Below, piece after piece: positions 50,899 to 62,541 of a stretch of DNA of 64,000 nt. How positions within the stretch are numbered: the first letter of the stretch is position 1; each line of letters opens with the position of its first letter. This DNA comes from Callipepla californica brunnescens (Eukaryota; Chordata; Aves; Galliformes; Odontophoridae), in NCBI GenBank assembly GCA_023055505.1, contig JALIRH010000006.1:28679105-28743104 (forward strand), read 5' to 3'. The notes below the pieces were generated by a model. The model was not told the DNA's origin. It did not search any database and worked only from the letters and a program-made list of their open reading frames with translations. A program made the translations under genes and the position numbers.

Positions 50899-51567
50899 CC
50901 AAACAAACTTTTGTAAACAATGAAACCAGCAAAAGGCTGCCTTTTGCCAGTATAAATTAAGCCATCCCAAGAGGTGGTCTAAATATGCAAGCAGAAAAAC
51001 TCCCAATGCCAGTATAAGCTGTATTTCCACAGGGGGCTTTGCTGCTTTTGCTGGCAAAGCTTTTCTAGTGTAAACCAGAGTTGCTGATACTGCCTTGTAA
51101 GCACAACTGATAAAAAATAACGTGTAATTATCATTCTTTTTGCCTGTCTGTGATGGTCATTTGCAGCCCTCAGCTAGACACTGGCAAGTGACATACACAT
51201 GGGCCAGAATCTGGAGCACAGTGGGATTGAGGGGCACAGCATGGTGAAAGAGCAGGAAAATCTCAAAATGAGGGTAAAATGGTAAACCAATGAACATTTT
51301 TCTAAATGTTAACCAGTCTGCCAGGTGCTGTTTAACAGGATTTATGTTGTCAGGCTCATTCATAAAAATATTGGTGCTGTAACTTTATCAGTGTAGCTAA
51401 AATAATGCAGGTCCATGGGTGATATGGTTACTCCTCTTAGAAAACACTGCAAATGCTTTCAGATGACAGAAAGTTTTCTTTGACTAGCCAAATTGATAGA
51501 GAGAACTTGATTTGATCAGTCATAAAGCTGTTACTTTTATTTTGCTGATTTATTTAAATATTTTTTC

Positions 51568-51584
51568 ATATATATATATATACA
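51568..51584. repeat. (TA)n microsatellite
   Basis: About eight TA dinucleotides. Short and easily melted; no associated element. Confidence 0.8.
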
Positions 51585-54500
51585 CCAATATATTTTGTAA
51601 ATTATGTATCATACAGATGGGACCTGATTCTCTAACTTTTGGGAATAATTCTACTTAGACTGTAAAAAGAATGAGATGAATATAAGAAAAACAAATACAG
51701 TCTTGAGCCATATGTAGTCCAGTCTTGATTATATGTAGGCCAACATATACTAGTGATTTCACACGTTGTCACTGCATGAAGCTGTTGTGAGTGTTGTGGT
51801 ATTAATAGTGTCTAGAAAGCATTTAATACTTGAAGAGATGGTTCCTTTACCAAGGACTCAGGATAGCACTGAGAGGGGACACCAAATGGCAGCGTGCATA
51901 AGCAAATACTTAGCAGTCTGCTTTGCTGTTGGGAAAAATACCAGATAAAGCTAAAGTATGTATTTTCTCTTGGACATTAAAAGAAGACAAAATAAAGAGC
52001 ACCCTCTCTCTCACTGAGCTCGGATAGACTGTGTTGGTGAGTTGAGCCAGGACAGAATTCAGTCCAGTGTGATACTGAGGTAGAGGAGAACATCATGAGA
52101 GCACAGAAACAAAGATGCAGGCTCCTCATACACCAGAAGAGGAAAAAGAGGTGGCAGCATCATGCATTTCTCTTTGTTGGCATAAAAGACAAAGAGAGGT
52201 GAGCGGTGTCTGTATCAGGTGATAATATTCACTAGCAACCAATAAATTCACCATATTTCAGTTTCCAGGCAGAAAATGATTAATTGTGATGATGCCTAGC
52301 AATTATATAGCATGTTGCCTCTTCAGAGACACACATACGATAAGCAGGTGTGAGTAATTTGCTATTGTAGTGGGTGTCTGTATCTAAAGCTCTTCTTCTT
52401 TAATGTTTGAGCTGAAACATGTTGCCTGCATACATTAAGCAGTGTAGTGCGAATCCCATCTCCCTTTTTAATTCAGGTTTGGTTGACGATCTGTAAGAAC
52501 CATCTGCACATTTGAGATTCAGAATGTGAAAGCCAGGCATTGTGGATCAGGGCTTAGTGGTCTCTGATGTCCTCCATATTTTGTGTAGCCAGTGGGGTCC
52601 TCATGGGCACTCTAAATTGCACTGCCACAGCTCTGCATCTTGGGCTCTGCTTTATGATTCACAAAGTATCACAACACACATGCCCCAGGATTCTTGGACC
52701 TCCTGTTTGGAAAAGCTGTGAAGAGAAACAGTCACCACAACTATTTTTTTTGTGATGCCAGGAAAAGGTCAAAAATGCGGAGGTAGTTTTGCCATACCTC
52801 TGTCTGTCTGCAGTTCTTTTCACTGGGTTTCAAGCTGGAAGAGGTGGTTTCTGAGGCACAAATACAAATTTTGTCTTCATAGTAGCACAGTCTGCCCCCA
52901 GAGACTAGAATATCAGCCCACAGATGATTGGAAAATACCGACCCGGCCTCTCAAAGCTCTCGTGGCATGAGAGAATTAAACCCAGAAGAGAAAGAAAAAT
53001 CAAGCATGTCCCTATTGCTTCTGAATTTAAAATATGGAAAATACTGTCTCAAATATGGGGTGAATGTGCCAGAGCTGAGGATAGGTGTTTTACAGGCCTC
53101 TAGCTTACTGCTCACTACCTGTAGGCTGTGGCCAGAATGAATTACAGATAGCATAAGCAGAAAATAAATATGAAATATATTTCAGTCCAATACAATTAAA
53201 AGCCATACTACCATGAAATCTTACTTCCAAGGAGACAGATAAAATCTCTGGAGGAAACAGTCTAATGCAAGGAGACAGCTGAAGGTTTGAACCACCTCCT
53301 GTGTTTCTCACCTCCATTGAGTGCCATTCCTGTGCAGCTTTACTTGCATGAATGCTATCAGGAAAAAAACTCCATGAGAAAACTTCCACTCTCATATGTA
53401 TGTTGGTGTATAGAACAGCACCATGCCTGTGGTATACACCTGCATTTACCATTAGTCGCTGTCTTAATAATAAATTATTGAAGGCGTATTTCCTTTAATG
53501 TTTACCTAAAGAGGGAACAGCTAAGAAAAGCTGCATGCACTGAATTCAAGAAGGGGATATTTCTTTCCTACTATAAACAGAACTGATTATAAAACCAGAA
53601 CACAAACTGAGCTCCTTGCCCTTTGGTTTTGTATGAGGTTACATTTCTTTGCAAGACTCTAATTTCTTCAGTTTTTTACTGCATTCCAACCCAGAGAGAT
53701 ATAAACCAAAGCAAACAAAGTACCCCCCAAAGGATTCTCTCCCCCTAAAGCGGGGCTTCTATTTTTAATTCTCCACAGCTTTTAAAACATTTGAATGGGA
53801 AGCTTCCATCAGTCTTTAGTGGAAAAAAATTCCTGCTGGTCTCTCAGGATATCCACTCCAGATAATCTCAACTGGCAACTCAATATAAGACCGATATCTC
53901 TTCTCAGAGGGGTTCCTTGCTTTGCATTTCAGCACATTCTGCCTTTGCAAAGTAACTCTTAAAACAGTCATACTTTTCTCCTTCTAAGATGAAATAGGAA
54001 AAGAAGGAGAGGTTAAAAAAAAAAAGGAAAAAGAGATGACCTTCTTGCTTGTTGGCAGTGATTTTTTCACACTTTACTGGTGGTCTTCTGCAAAGTTGGC
54101 TCTCAAAAACACACTACACTATCTTTCCTCTGGCTGAGAACAGGAATGTACACAGCCAGCACTTACAGTCTCACCTCACCACTGTCTTCCCCCATCACAC
54201 CTCCACGAACCGTTGATGGCAGCATCATCACAAGTCTGGATCCTTCTCCAAGCTGATGCTGATGGGACTCAGTGGGATGCAGGAAAGCTCTTACACCAAT
54301 CACAGATACGAGACAAAATAAAATTGCAAGAAACTGAAAAAATACACCAGATTTCCAACACCAAAGGAACAGTGCGGTAACAAGTAAAGATCATACGTAC
54401 ATCATGCCTCAAGAAATTTCAAGGAAGGGTCCTTTAAGGAGCTTAAAATCTGGCCATTTATCTGTACTTCCAAAAATTGCAAGGCAGGAACTCTCTCCCT

Positions 54501-54810
54501 ATGCTCCCCAAGGAAGGAACCAATTGCTTATCATGAGTGAAAGTGTGACTGAAATGTGATAGCCAAAAAACAAAGAAATCTCAAATAAGTTAGAAATTCT
54601 TTCTTAAACCTATAGAGTACAGTCTGCTTGGAGTCTGGCTTAATCTGTCACCATAAATACATCTACTGAGGGAATTTTCCATGAGGTTATCAGGCAGCAA
54701 AATTCTAAAAGTCACATCCTTGCTGGCTGTGTGATGCCTCTGGCAGGTTCAGCCTGGTTAGTGTTTATGCTGCAATGACTTCTTGAAACCCTAAAGGCAA
54801 TGTGTCCTTT

Positions 54811-55007
54811 AAAAAGAAGAAAAGAAGGAAGGAAGGAAGGGAGGAAGGGAGGGAGGGAGGGAGGGAGGGAGGGAGGAGAGGGAGGGAGGAAGGAGAGGGA
54901 GGGAGGAAGGAGAGGGAGGGAGGAAGGAAGGAGAGGGAGGAAGGAAGGAGAGGGAGGAAGGAAGGAAGGAGAGGAAGGAAGGAAGGAGAGAAAGAGAGAA
55001 AGAAAAG
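54811..55007. repeat. 197-nt pure-purine minisatellite with G-quadruplex core
   Basis: Every base from 54,811 to 55,007 is A or G on the plus strand. It starts as GGAA units, passes through seven consecutive GGGA units (54,847-54,874), then a higher-order pattern of GGAGGAAGGAGAGGGA-like blocks repeated about five times, and ends in GAAA units. The seven G-triplets with single-A loops fit a very stable parallel G-quadruplex, and the homopurine run fits an intramolecular triplex. Four overlapping open frames on both strands (Arg/Glu/Gly-rich or Leu/Pro/Ser-rich) are produced by the repeat and are not genes. Confidence 0.95.
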
Positions 55008-55947
55008 CCCCAGATCTCCCACAGATGCACTATCATCATAAATACACCCCAAAGTGGAAACTCAAATAATGGATGTGTGTTTATAAACACAGAAAATAAA
55101 GTAAATTACTAGATACACTTTCCAAGTGTTTTGAGCTACAGGGTATCCTCACACACACAAAAGCCCACATTCACACTTGCCTGTACCAAAAGCACTTGCT
55201 TGCTTACCTGGGAATTTGGATTGTGATTGCTATTATCAAGGGGCAAATTTCTGACCGGTGATAATAAATCATAACAGTGCTTTTGCTCTATGGAATGATC
55301 TCTGAGTGATTAACACCATCATTTACCTCCCTGTAGCAACAGTTGTTTCCTATTGCTAGACAAAGAGAGCATGGAGATGTGGGAAGATTGTGTAGGATGT
55401 GGCAGCTGTTGACAAAAACTTCACTTTTTAAAGGCCACCTGTCTACCTTGAAATATGTTTGATGCCAAAAGGCAGATAAGGGGTTAAGAGATTTCCCTTA
55501 CCTTATCTCTCACGCGCCCTTATCTGCCCAACAGACTGTAATAAATCAGTGGACCTCTTCTTCCATCTGGCTCCCTCGAAATTCTTTGCTTCCACATGAT
55601 TTGGGAAAGTTTTCTTGACCTTTCACGACTTCTGTGATATTGCACAGAGCATGGGCTTGGAAGGAGTGAGGGAAATTTGGCAGACATAAAACATGCCTGC
55701 AACTGGATGAAGCCTTCAGTGGGGCATCACTCCCAGGAGCTCCTTTGGGATTTGCTACCTGTAGGGCACAAGGTGGCAATCTACAGGTGAGGCCCATATT
55801 GAATCCACTGCAGAAAGGGTGGCCAAACACCACAGCCTAAATGCTGACGTGCACTCCCGGTGCCCATTTAACATTGCTATATGATTATCAAGAAACGTGA
55901 AAGAGCTGTGTAAAAGATACCTGATGCACTGGTCAGCTTCTGCAATG
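55008..55947. other. Unique noncoding DNA, no gene recognised
   Basis: Complex sequence with no repeat or gene seen. Open frames on the minus strand at 55,520-55,833 overlap each other and show no domain. Confidence 0.55.
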
Positions 55948-56091
55948 AAGTCCCATCCCTGTAGACACTCAAGTTCAGGTTGGATGGGGCTCTGAGCAAT
56001 CTCATTTGGCTGTAGGTGTCCCTGTCTGTTTCTGGAGCTGGTCCACGTAGACTTTAGGAGTCCCTTTCAACTCAAACAGTTCTATGAATTG
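55948..56091 (+). mobile_element. CR1 LINE 3'-end fragment
   Basis: On the plus strand, GTCCCATCCCTGTAGACACT, CAGGTTGGATGGGGCTCTGA, CTTTAGGAGTCCCTTTCAAC and AACAGTTCTATGAATTGA follow the avian CR1 3' end in order: the end of the reverse-transcriptase frame region, the 3' UTR, and the terminal TTCTATGA repeat. About 140 bases are present. Substitutions are numerous, so this is a moderately old copy. Its orientation is opposite to the other two CR1 fragments in the window. Confidence 0.88.
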
Positions 56092-58525
56092 ACCATTATA
56101 TTACAAATAGCCCTTCATGGAGAAGTTAGAGGTTTAATGAGAAAGACAACATCATTACTCTGATTTCCTAGTGTTTCCACTCTAATTTCCGTCTTTCTGC
56201 CCCATCTTTACCTCCCACTCTCATCACCAAGTCCCAACTCAAGCCATCACTCAACATCCCAGTTCTTCTAAGTTTACAAAGGTTTGAACATAATAGCATA
56301 GTTGAAAAATGCAATTTTTTTTTGTTCTATATCTACCCTGCATATTCACTTCCAAGCAAAAACTAGAAAAATGTGCATACACATTCACAACTGCCATGTT
56401 GTAATATAAACATTTTTTTGCTTAGTCACATGGTGATAAAATCACAAGTGTTTGGGTTAGTGTTCATCCACTGTACACCCTTCATGGTGTACTAAGAGCT
56501 AAGTACAACGCAGGTGTACACGCTAATAGAAATCATGAGACAAGTTATTTGGTGGTGTAACTGTGCTGGCATCACTCAGTTAACTGCAGCACTGAATCTA
56601 GCCCCACAACTCTGTTTCATACACAGTAAAATTTAAAATAATAATTAAAAAAAAAAGATGTTTTTCAAGCAGATGCCTTTTGCATCAGTGTAAAGTAGAA
56701 GGAAGAGGTATCTCACACTACCTAAGGGAAAAAAATCAGCCCTTTACCTCCATATGGTATTTAATACATACCTCTAATGGAATGAGCTTCATAATTTATT
56801 CTGGGGTTTACCTTTTCATGAACTCTGTCTTGTTCCTGCTCATGAAAGATTTTCTGGTGCTTAGAAGATATTAAAAGCACATCATCTCCGTCTCCTGCCT
56901 CTCATTTCTGTGTATTCACATATTGATATATTTTGCTGGTGCACATGGCACAGCAACAGCAATAATGCTGTTTGCTTCTGCTCTGCTTTTTGTCTCGGGA
57001 TCTCATGCCAAGAGTTATGAAGCGAAGATCCTAAAGTTGTTTTTTTTATATTCACATCGAGGCCCTTAAATTATGGCTTGAGTTTCAGAGGTGCTGACTT
57101 TAAGCGGAATTGGTGGTTTGCAATTCCTCTGCTCAGGACACTTAACACCAGGGGAAAGGTTTCACGCACTTGCGTCCCACCATAACCCATGCAGACCTTA
57201 TGGCTGTGGCTGCTGATGCCGGAGCCAGCAAATGCAGATTGCAGAGGTGAGTCCCTGTGAGCTGTGCAGCTGTGGTATTTGTGGTGCTGGAAAATCCACA
57301 AATCAAAGCAGATCTGCAGTAACACATCTAGGTGCTTGACCACTTTGAAATGTCACACATCAAACCTGGGGGCTTCCAAAATACCTGCCTGCTACTCAGG
57401 CATGTGCCTTTCCAGCTAATTCTTTTCTGCAGAGCAGCTTCTTCTGCTGACCTGCTTGAAATGAGTTGCCCTACTTCTGCCTTCTTTTGGTCACATATCT
57501 TCTTAATCTCCCAAAGACAAAGCCAAGCTGAGCAAGGCCCTCTCCCAGCAGTGATGGCTGCCCTGATGGTGAGCTCCATGCAGGGGATGTCCCATGGAGT
57601 AGGAACAGGAGCAGTGCAGGAAGTGGGGACACAGGCTCATGCCTAAAAGGAGCGGGTGTCTGCAACCTGCTGGGTTTTATTTTTGTTTTCTTAACTGAAA
57701 CAGCTCTGTTGGTATAAAACATGTGCTAAACCAGGCCTGAATCTTCTAAGAAAGCTCAAATAGACCTATTTTATTCAGCCATCCTTCTCAAGTTACAGTT
57801 AATGGGAATAGCATGTGATTTTCAAAAGACAAACTTTTGCCTGACTATTCCTGTGTATACATTTCCCTCAAATTTCCACATTTTATGGCATTCTTTTGCT
57901 TCATTATTGTTAAATGATTTCTATCATTTAATGGCAATTTGTCCTGTTTACTCAAAGCTCTCAGCAAAGAAAAATGGAAAAATGCACACACCGAGAGAAA
58001 ACCCTAGTTGCTTATCTCACTGCACAAATATTGTTTTCTTAGGAAAGTGTGGTCCTGATAGAGTCAATTATTCTGCCAACCCTCTCCCAATTTTTCTGTT
58101 CCCCTTTTCATCTCATTTTTTCCTTGCTCTATGCTCTGAGTATTTTATTGAGAAAACAAACATACTTGCACAGCCTTTGCAGGCCAAATACTGGTGAGGA
58201 TACATTTATGTGTGTAAACTTCAGAGCGTATGTAGTTTATTTTTTGTGTAATTGATTTTGTAGTAGAAAGAAGCCACGGTATGAACTAACAGGACTAATG
58301 TTTTTGATCAGTTTCCAATGCTTAATTACAAGTCTGCTATAACTAATTTCCTTCGTGCACTCGCAGCTGCTATTCTTTTGTCACTGGTTTATTTTTCTTT
58401 GAAAATCTGAAAGACATCGAGCTTTTCTCTGAGAGTCGTCTGCCCTGATTGACTCTTGCAGACACCTCATTACCACAGTCATTCTGAAATGTTGTGTAGC
58501 TGTTTGGAACCTCATATTCAAGTAA

Positions 58526-58556
58526 TTTTTTTTTCTTTTTAATTAAAAAAAAAAAA
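58526..58556. repeat. T-run/A-run inverted repeat
   Basis: A T-rich run with one C, the central AATTAA, and then a run of 12 A. The two halves can pair to form an AT hairpin. It probably arose from neighbouring homopolymer runs rather than selection. Confidence 0.75.
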
Positions 58557-58728
58557 TGCCACATTGAAACGCTAGGGAATATCTGGCTCATTAGAGCATC
58601 AAACCAGTTGGCTTAGCAATGCAAAAAGCCTTATGGGAAGAGCAGCAGAATTTACAGGACTGGCTGCACTGCTCATTTGTAAAAGCTTGATATTTTGAAA
58701 GAAAGAGCTAGTTGATGAGGTATTTGGT

Positions 58729-58754
58729 GTTTGTTTGGTTTGTTTGTTTGTTTT
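58729..58754. repeat. (TTTG)n microsatellite
   Basis: About six TTTG units with one TTGG interruption. Simple repeat; no associated element seen. Confidence 0.85.
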
Positions 58755-60381
58755 CAAAACAATCAACGAAACATCAAGTTTACAGTGCATTTTAATGGCA
58801 ATTTTTTTCTTGATATCCACAATATATATGTTTTTATAAAAGATAAAGTAGTTATATGGGTTACTAACAACTATGCTAATATCTGCAAGGAGTGAAGTGT
58901 GATACTATCAGGTGCCTTTGGGTTCCTCACCAATGGCAGAGCAATGTGAAATTCAGTACACTATGAGTTGTCCATTGAGAGTTAGACTGGGTAAATGCTG
59001 AACCACATCAGGACTGCACAGAACATGACCCAGTAATATTTCTCCATTTGTTCTTAACATCATCCTGTCTTCTGTTTCAGCATGTGGTTTTCCATTCCTT
59101 ATTTATCCAGTTGATACTGAATTTGGGCTTGTTCTTCTCTGGATCTGAGTATTTTACTCTCATTGTCAACCACTCCTTAGTAAATCTTCGAGCACTTGAA
59201 ATAATACAGTCAAATGAAGAGAAATAAGGTTGCCTGATGGGTTTAAGAGCCACCAGTTCTTACTTTACAGTAGGCAGCTAAGCCAGAGATGGGTGGGTAA
59301 CATATATCTCTAGCTCCTAATGTTAACAAAAACAACATTTTATATCAATGATTACATGCAAATGCAAATGTATGTAGATTATTTACTTGGATAAGAGATT
59401 TCATACATCCATCTCTGCACCCCTCCTCCTCCCCCTCTTTTCACCCAGAAAGAGATACTATTGTTATTCTAGTCATCTTTCTCTTGATTTTATTATCTAA
59501 GAATGCCATAAAAATGACAAGAAAATGGATTTTTCAGACAACAGTCTCCTGTTGCCAGTGTAATTTCATGTTGATCTACAGATACTGACAACATCAGATA
59601 GTTAATACTTCTCTCCTTTAATTGTATAGTACAGCCCCATTTTCAGAGAAGTGCTCACCACTACATAATTAAGAAAGTGTTAAAGCCTTGGAGTATTATA
59701 GGATGCTGGGTCCAGGAAGAATGAGGTGTGTGACACTGTGCTGAGTCCAGCCTGGGTGTGTAAGAGATCAAAAACAGGTGTGAAGTGGTGGTGGAGGTCA
59801 GCCCTGCCACCAGGCCACCAGGCATTGTTCCTATGTGAGAAAAATCTGAGGCCAGGAGGGTCCCAGCATGAGCCTTTCATGGAGCTCTTGCAAATATCAA
59901 CTGGAGCTGGAGGTTTTGGCCATGGCCTCACGCCACCAGCCTGAGCTAGGTCAGAGCTAGCTGAAATGAGATAAAAGCCAAGCATGCTGGGTGCATCCAC
60001 CTCCTGGCCCCAGGCAGGGCTAGAAACTCAGGGAAACAGATAAATCACCCTCATTATCTCAGTGCTCCTACTATGTCATTTTTAGTGGGATAAAAATGTA
60101 GTTTCTACTAAACAAAAAAACATGTTGTTATGTAAGTATCTCCCTCCAGAACACAGCAACAAAGCAAGCACCCAGCCTCCCTGGGCAGTTCGTGTAATAG
60201 GATTGCATATTTCACTGCTACACAGGGGGAGTCAAATGCCTCACACTCCGTGGATTTCTCTCCCTGGGGTAGCACTGAAAATCTCAGTGTCTATCACTGA
60301 GCTCACAGCAATAACTTGAGGCACAGCTTTGCCTTGTGGCCCAATGATTGGCTGCAGGGACTGGGATCAGGCTGGGGAATG

Positions 60382-60402
60382 GGCACACACACAGTGTGTG
60401 CC
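60382..60402. repeat. 9-bp hairpin of CA/TG repeats
   Basis: GGCACACAC and GTGTGTGCC are exact reverse complements around a 3-nt loop (aca). It combines alternating purine-pyrimidine sequence with dyad symmetry. It is not followed by a T-run. Confidence 0.8.
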
Positions 60403-61289
60403 AGGTGCTGCTGGGCACTGGTGGAGGGAGAAACAGGGAGAGAAGTCCAGCTCAGTGATAACTAAGAACCATCGCTCCCCTGGGAAGATGTTTTTGAAAT
60501 AATAAATATTTAGATAGATTTGGGGTAATACTTAAGAGATGTGAACAGAATATCCTCCATTAAAATAAGCTACTCTTGTAATTGAAATGACTTTCCTCCT
60601 AATGTTGTCTGCAAATTCAAAAAGCTTATTTTAGCTTAGGGATAAAAAATGCTGAAGCAATGGCTAGTACAGCCATTTTCCCACTTTTTTTTTCTTTTCT
60701 TTTCACCAACAGCTACCTCTCATCTCTCAGAACTATTTGTTTTATTAAGAAATCCTGCAGACTGAAGCCAATTTATAGGAAGCCCAAAGCTGTGTGTTGC
60801 AGTCACTTTCATAAGGACTATTTATTTTTTTAGCAGCTCACAATAAAAAAAAAAAAAGTAATGTACCAGTCTGTTCCATATGCAAAGCAAAGGATTAACC
60901 AGGAGAGGAACGCTAATAAATTTCTTTCCTTCAGGAAGGAGTCAGCAGGGTTGGGGCTTCAATTTGATTTAACATAATGCTGTTGCCCGTTGCTTTAAAA
61001 GACACTGCAACCCCTCCAGCTGGTATCATCAGGAACGTTTGCAGGGAGAATCACATGCACAATCCTGTCTGCAAACTGGCACACATAATTACTCCATGTT
61101 TTCTCCAGAAGGGGTTACCCTGTGGTAATAATTATGTCAAAAATACGCCCCAAAGAATAATACTTCAGACAAGTGCCACCATCCAACAAATCCACTGGAT
61201 AATTATGTAATTTTTCCCCTCTGAAAGCTTTCACTCATCTCTGCATCGTCTGCAAAGACCTCCTTGAAGGGGAGTGCCAGCTTGTTGCC

Positions 61290-61323
61290 ATGATGGCACA
61301 TACATCACGATGGCACATACATC
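61290..61323. repeat. 17-bp tandem duplication
   Basis: ATGATGGCACATACATC is followed immediately by ACGATGGCACATACATC (16 of 17 identical). This is a simple two-copy duplication, probably from replication slippage. Confidence 0.9.
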
Positions 61324-61960
61324 ACCGTGTGATGGTGAAGCCATCCGGCCTGGCTCCTGACACAGAGCTACATTTGGACCTTGCCCTGAGCAAAAGATGC
61401 CACCTCTAATATATGGAACTGTCACAAATTTGTTTTTTGTCATAAATGAAGCATGGGGCTGTGCTTTAATTTTCCTCACTGCCCTCTGTCAGGTAATAAC
61501 CGTAAATATTGTCCTGAATCATTAAGTCACAAACTGAAATGTGATCCTGCCCAGTTCCCAATCAGACAGCCATCTGGAAGATGAAAGAAGTCTATTTTCA
61601 TTGCAGAATGATCCAGACTCTAATTTGTAGTAACAGTCTTAACAGGCTGTTTCAAAGACATTAACCAGAGACTGGTGGCGGTTACCCAGGGAGGGGGCAC
61701 TGAAGGTGCTGCCTTCAGTGCACGTCGTGGGCAGAACACCCATCAGTGCTGTGGGCTCACAGTGGCTCCAGCTTTTATTCAAATGCCATGTTTCTAAACA
61801 GGCACAGGTTATGGATCCAGGGTAGCTGGAGATCTCTTGTGTTATAAAAAATACCAACACATCTGTGGGAGACAGACAGTAGTACTTCCACAGAGCCTGC
61901 AGTGGTATCACAGGTTGTATAAATGCCTCCTATCTTAGGGTTAATTTCATGCTGAAAGTA

Positions 61961-61990
61961 AATATATATATATAAATGTATTTATACATA
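61961..61990. repeat. TA-rich microsatellite beside the mariner
   Basis: A TA repeat and diverged TATA/TACATA sequence directly abut the left end of the mariner element. Mariners insert at TA dinucleotides, so TA-rich DNA is a favourable target. Confidence 0.75.
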
Positions 61991-62541
61991 TACATGTAAG
62001 CTCTTCAAAAGTAATGCCTCCTATTTATTTTCGTGGAAACAAAACAGATACAAAGAGCATAATAATCCTATTTGATAGAAAAAGTTTTCAGGTACAACAC
62101 ACTATTTTCAGTGTAGTCATCACCATTAGCTATGCATTTTCACCAGCAATGACTAAGATGCTGCACTCAGAAAAACCTGTACTAGCAGAGGTGACTCGCT
62201 GCCACTGTTACCACTGCTGAAATGCACCTCCCACCACCTCAGCATGCTCAAACCCACTATTTTGTCACCATAAACATTCAGCAGGCATCAATGAATGTCA
62301 ATGGATGCAATTTTTTTTCTCATGAAGGAATTCAGGGTATACCTTTGCTTCATATTCGTTTCCATGCCAGACACCATTCCATCAGACTACCCTCCTGTTG
62401 CTGTCTGTTGCACAGCAACAAGAAGGAACTGAATACTGTCAGGAAAATTTAGCCTCTACTACCATACCACCAATATCCACCTCTGAAGTTGTAAGCCTAC
62501 ATAATAAAACAAGGGGCATTACTTTCGGAGCAGCCATTGTA
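61991..62541 (-). mobile_element. Short mariner-type DNA transposon, Galluhop/Mariner1_GG-like
   Basis: The left end reads CTTCAAAAGTAATGCCTCCT. The right end, reverse-complemented, reads CTGCTCCGAAAGTAATGCCC. They share AAAGTAATGCC and are inverted relative to each other, as mariner terminal repeats are. TA dinucleotides flank it (61,991-61,992 and 62,540-62,541), the mariner target duplication. The interior (for example TTAGCTATGCATTTTCACCA and AATGAATGTCAATGGATGCA) matches the chicken mariner family as I remember it. The length is about 550 bp against roughly 1.2-1.3 kb for a full mariner. The remaining coding part is antisense to the window (transposase amino-terminal region around 62,210-62,375) and is broken by stops and a large deletion of the catalytic region. 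It cannot make an active transposase. It is a non-autonomous, inactive copy. Confidence 0.88.

Larger units (their letters stand above)
48393..54810. other. Unique noncoding DNA with simple repeats, no gene recognised
   Basis: About 6.4 kb of complex sequence interrupted by an alternating purine-pyrimidine tract (48,809-48,925), a purine tract (50,775-50,898) and a TA repeat (51,568-51,584). The longest open frame outside repeats is minus 53,105-53,452 (115 codons), with no domain. No transposon is recognised. Confidence 0.55.
56092..61960. other. Unique noncoding DNA, no gene recognised
   Basis: About 5.9 kb of complex sequence. The longest frame is plus 57,802-58,197 (131 codons), with no domain. 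A T-run/A-run inverted repeat lies at 58,526-58,556, a TTTG repeat at 58,729-58,754, a GGCACACAC/GTGTGTGCC hairpin at 60,382-60,402, a 13-nt A-run near 60,845 and a 17-bp tandem duplication at 61,290-61,323. The block 58,300-58,500 looks by eye like it could be conserved noncoding sequence. No transposon is identified. Confidence 0.55.

Noticed and set aside
54765..55090. Four overlapping open frames of 79-95 codons on both strands
   Set aside because: They are produced by the pure-purine minisatellite and its complement: Arg/Glu/Gly-rich or Leu/Pro/Ser-rich, with no variation expected of a protein.
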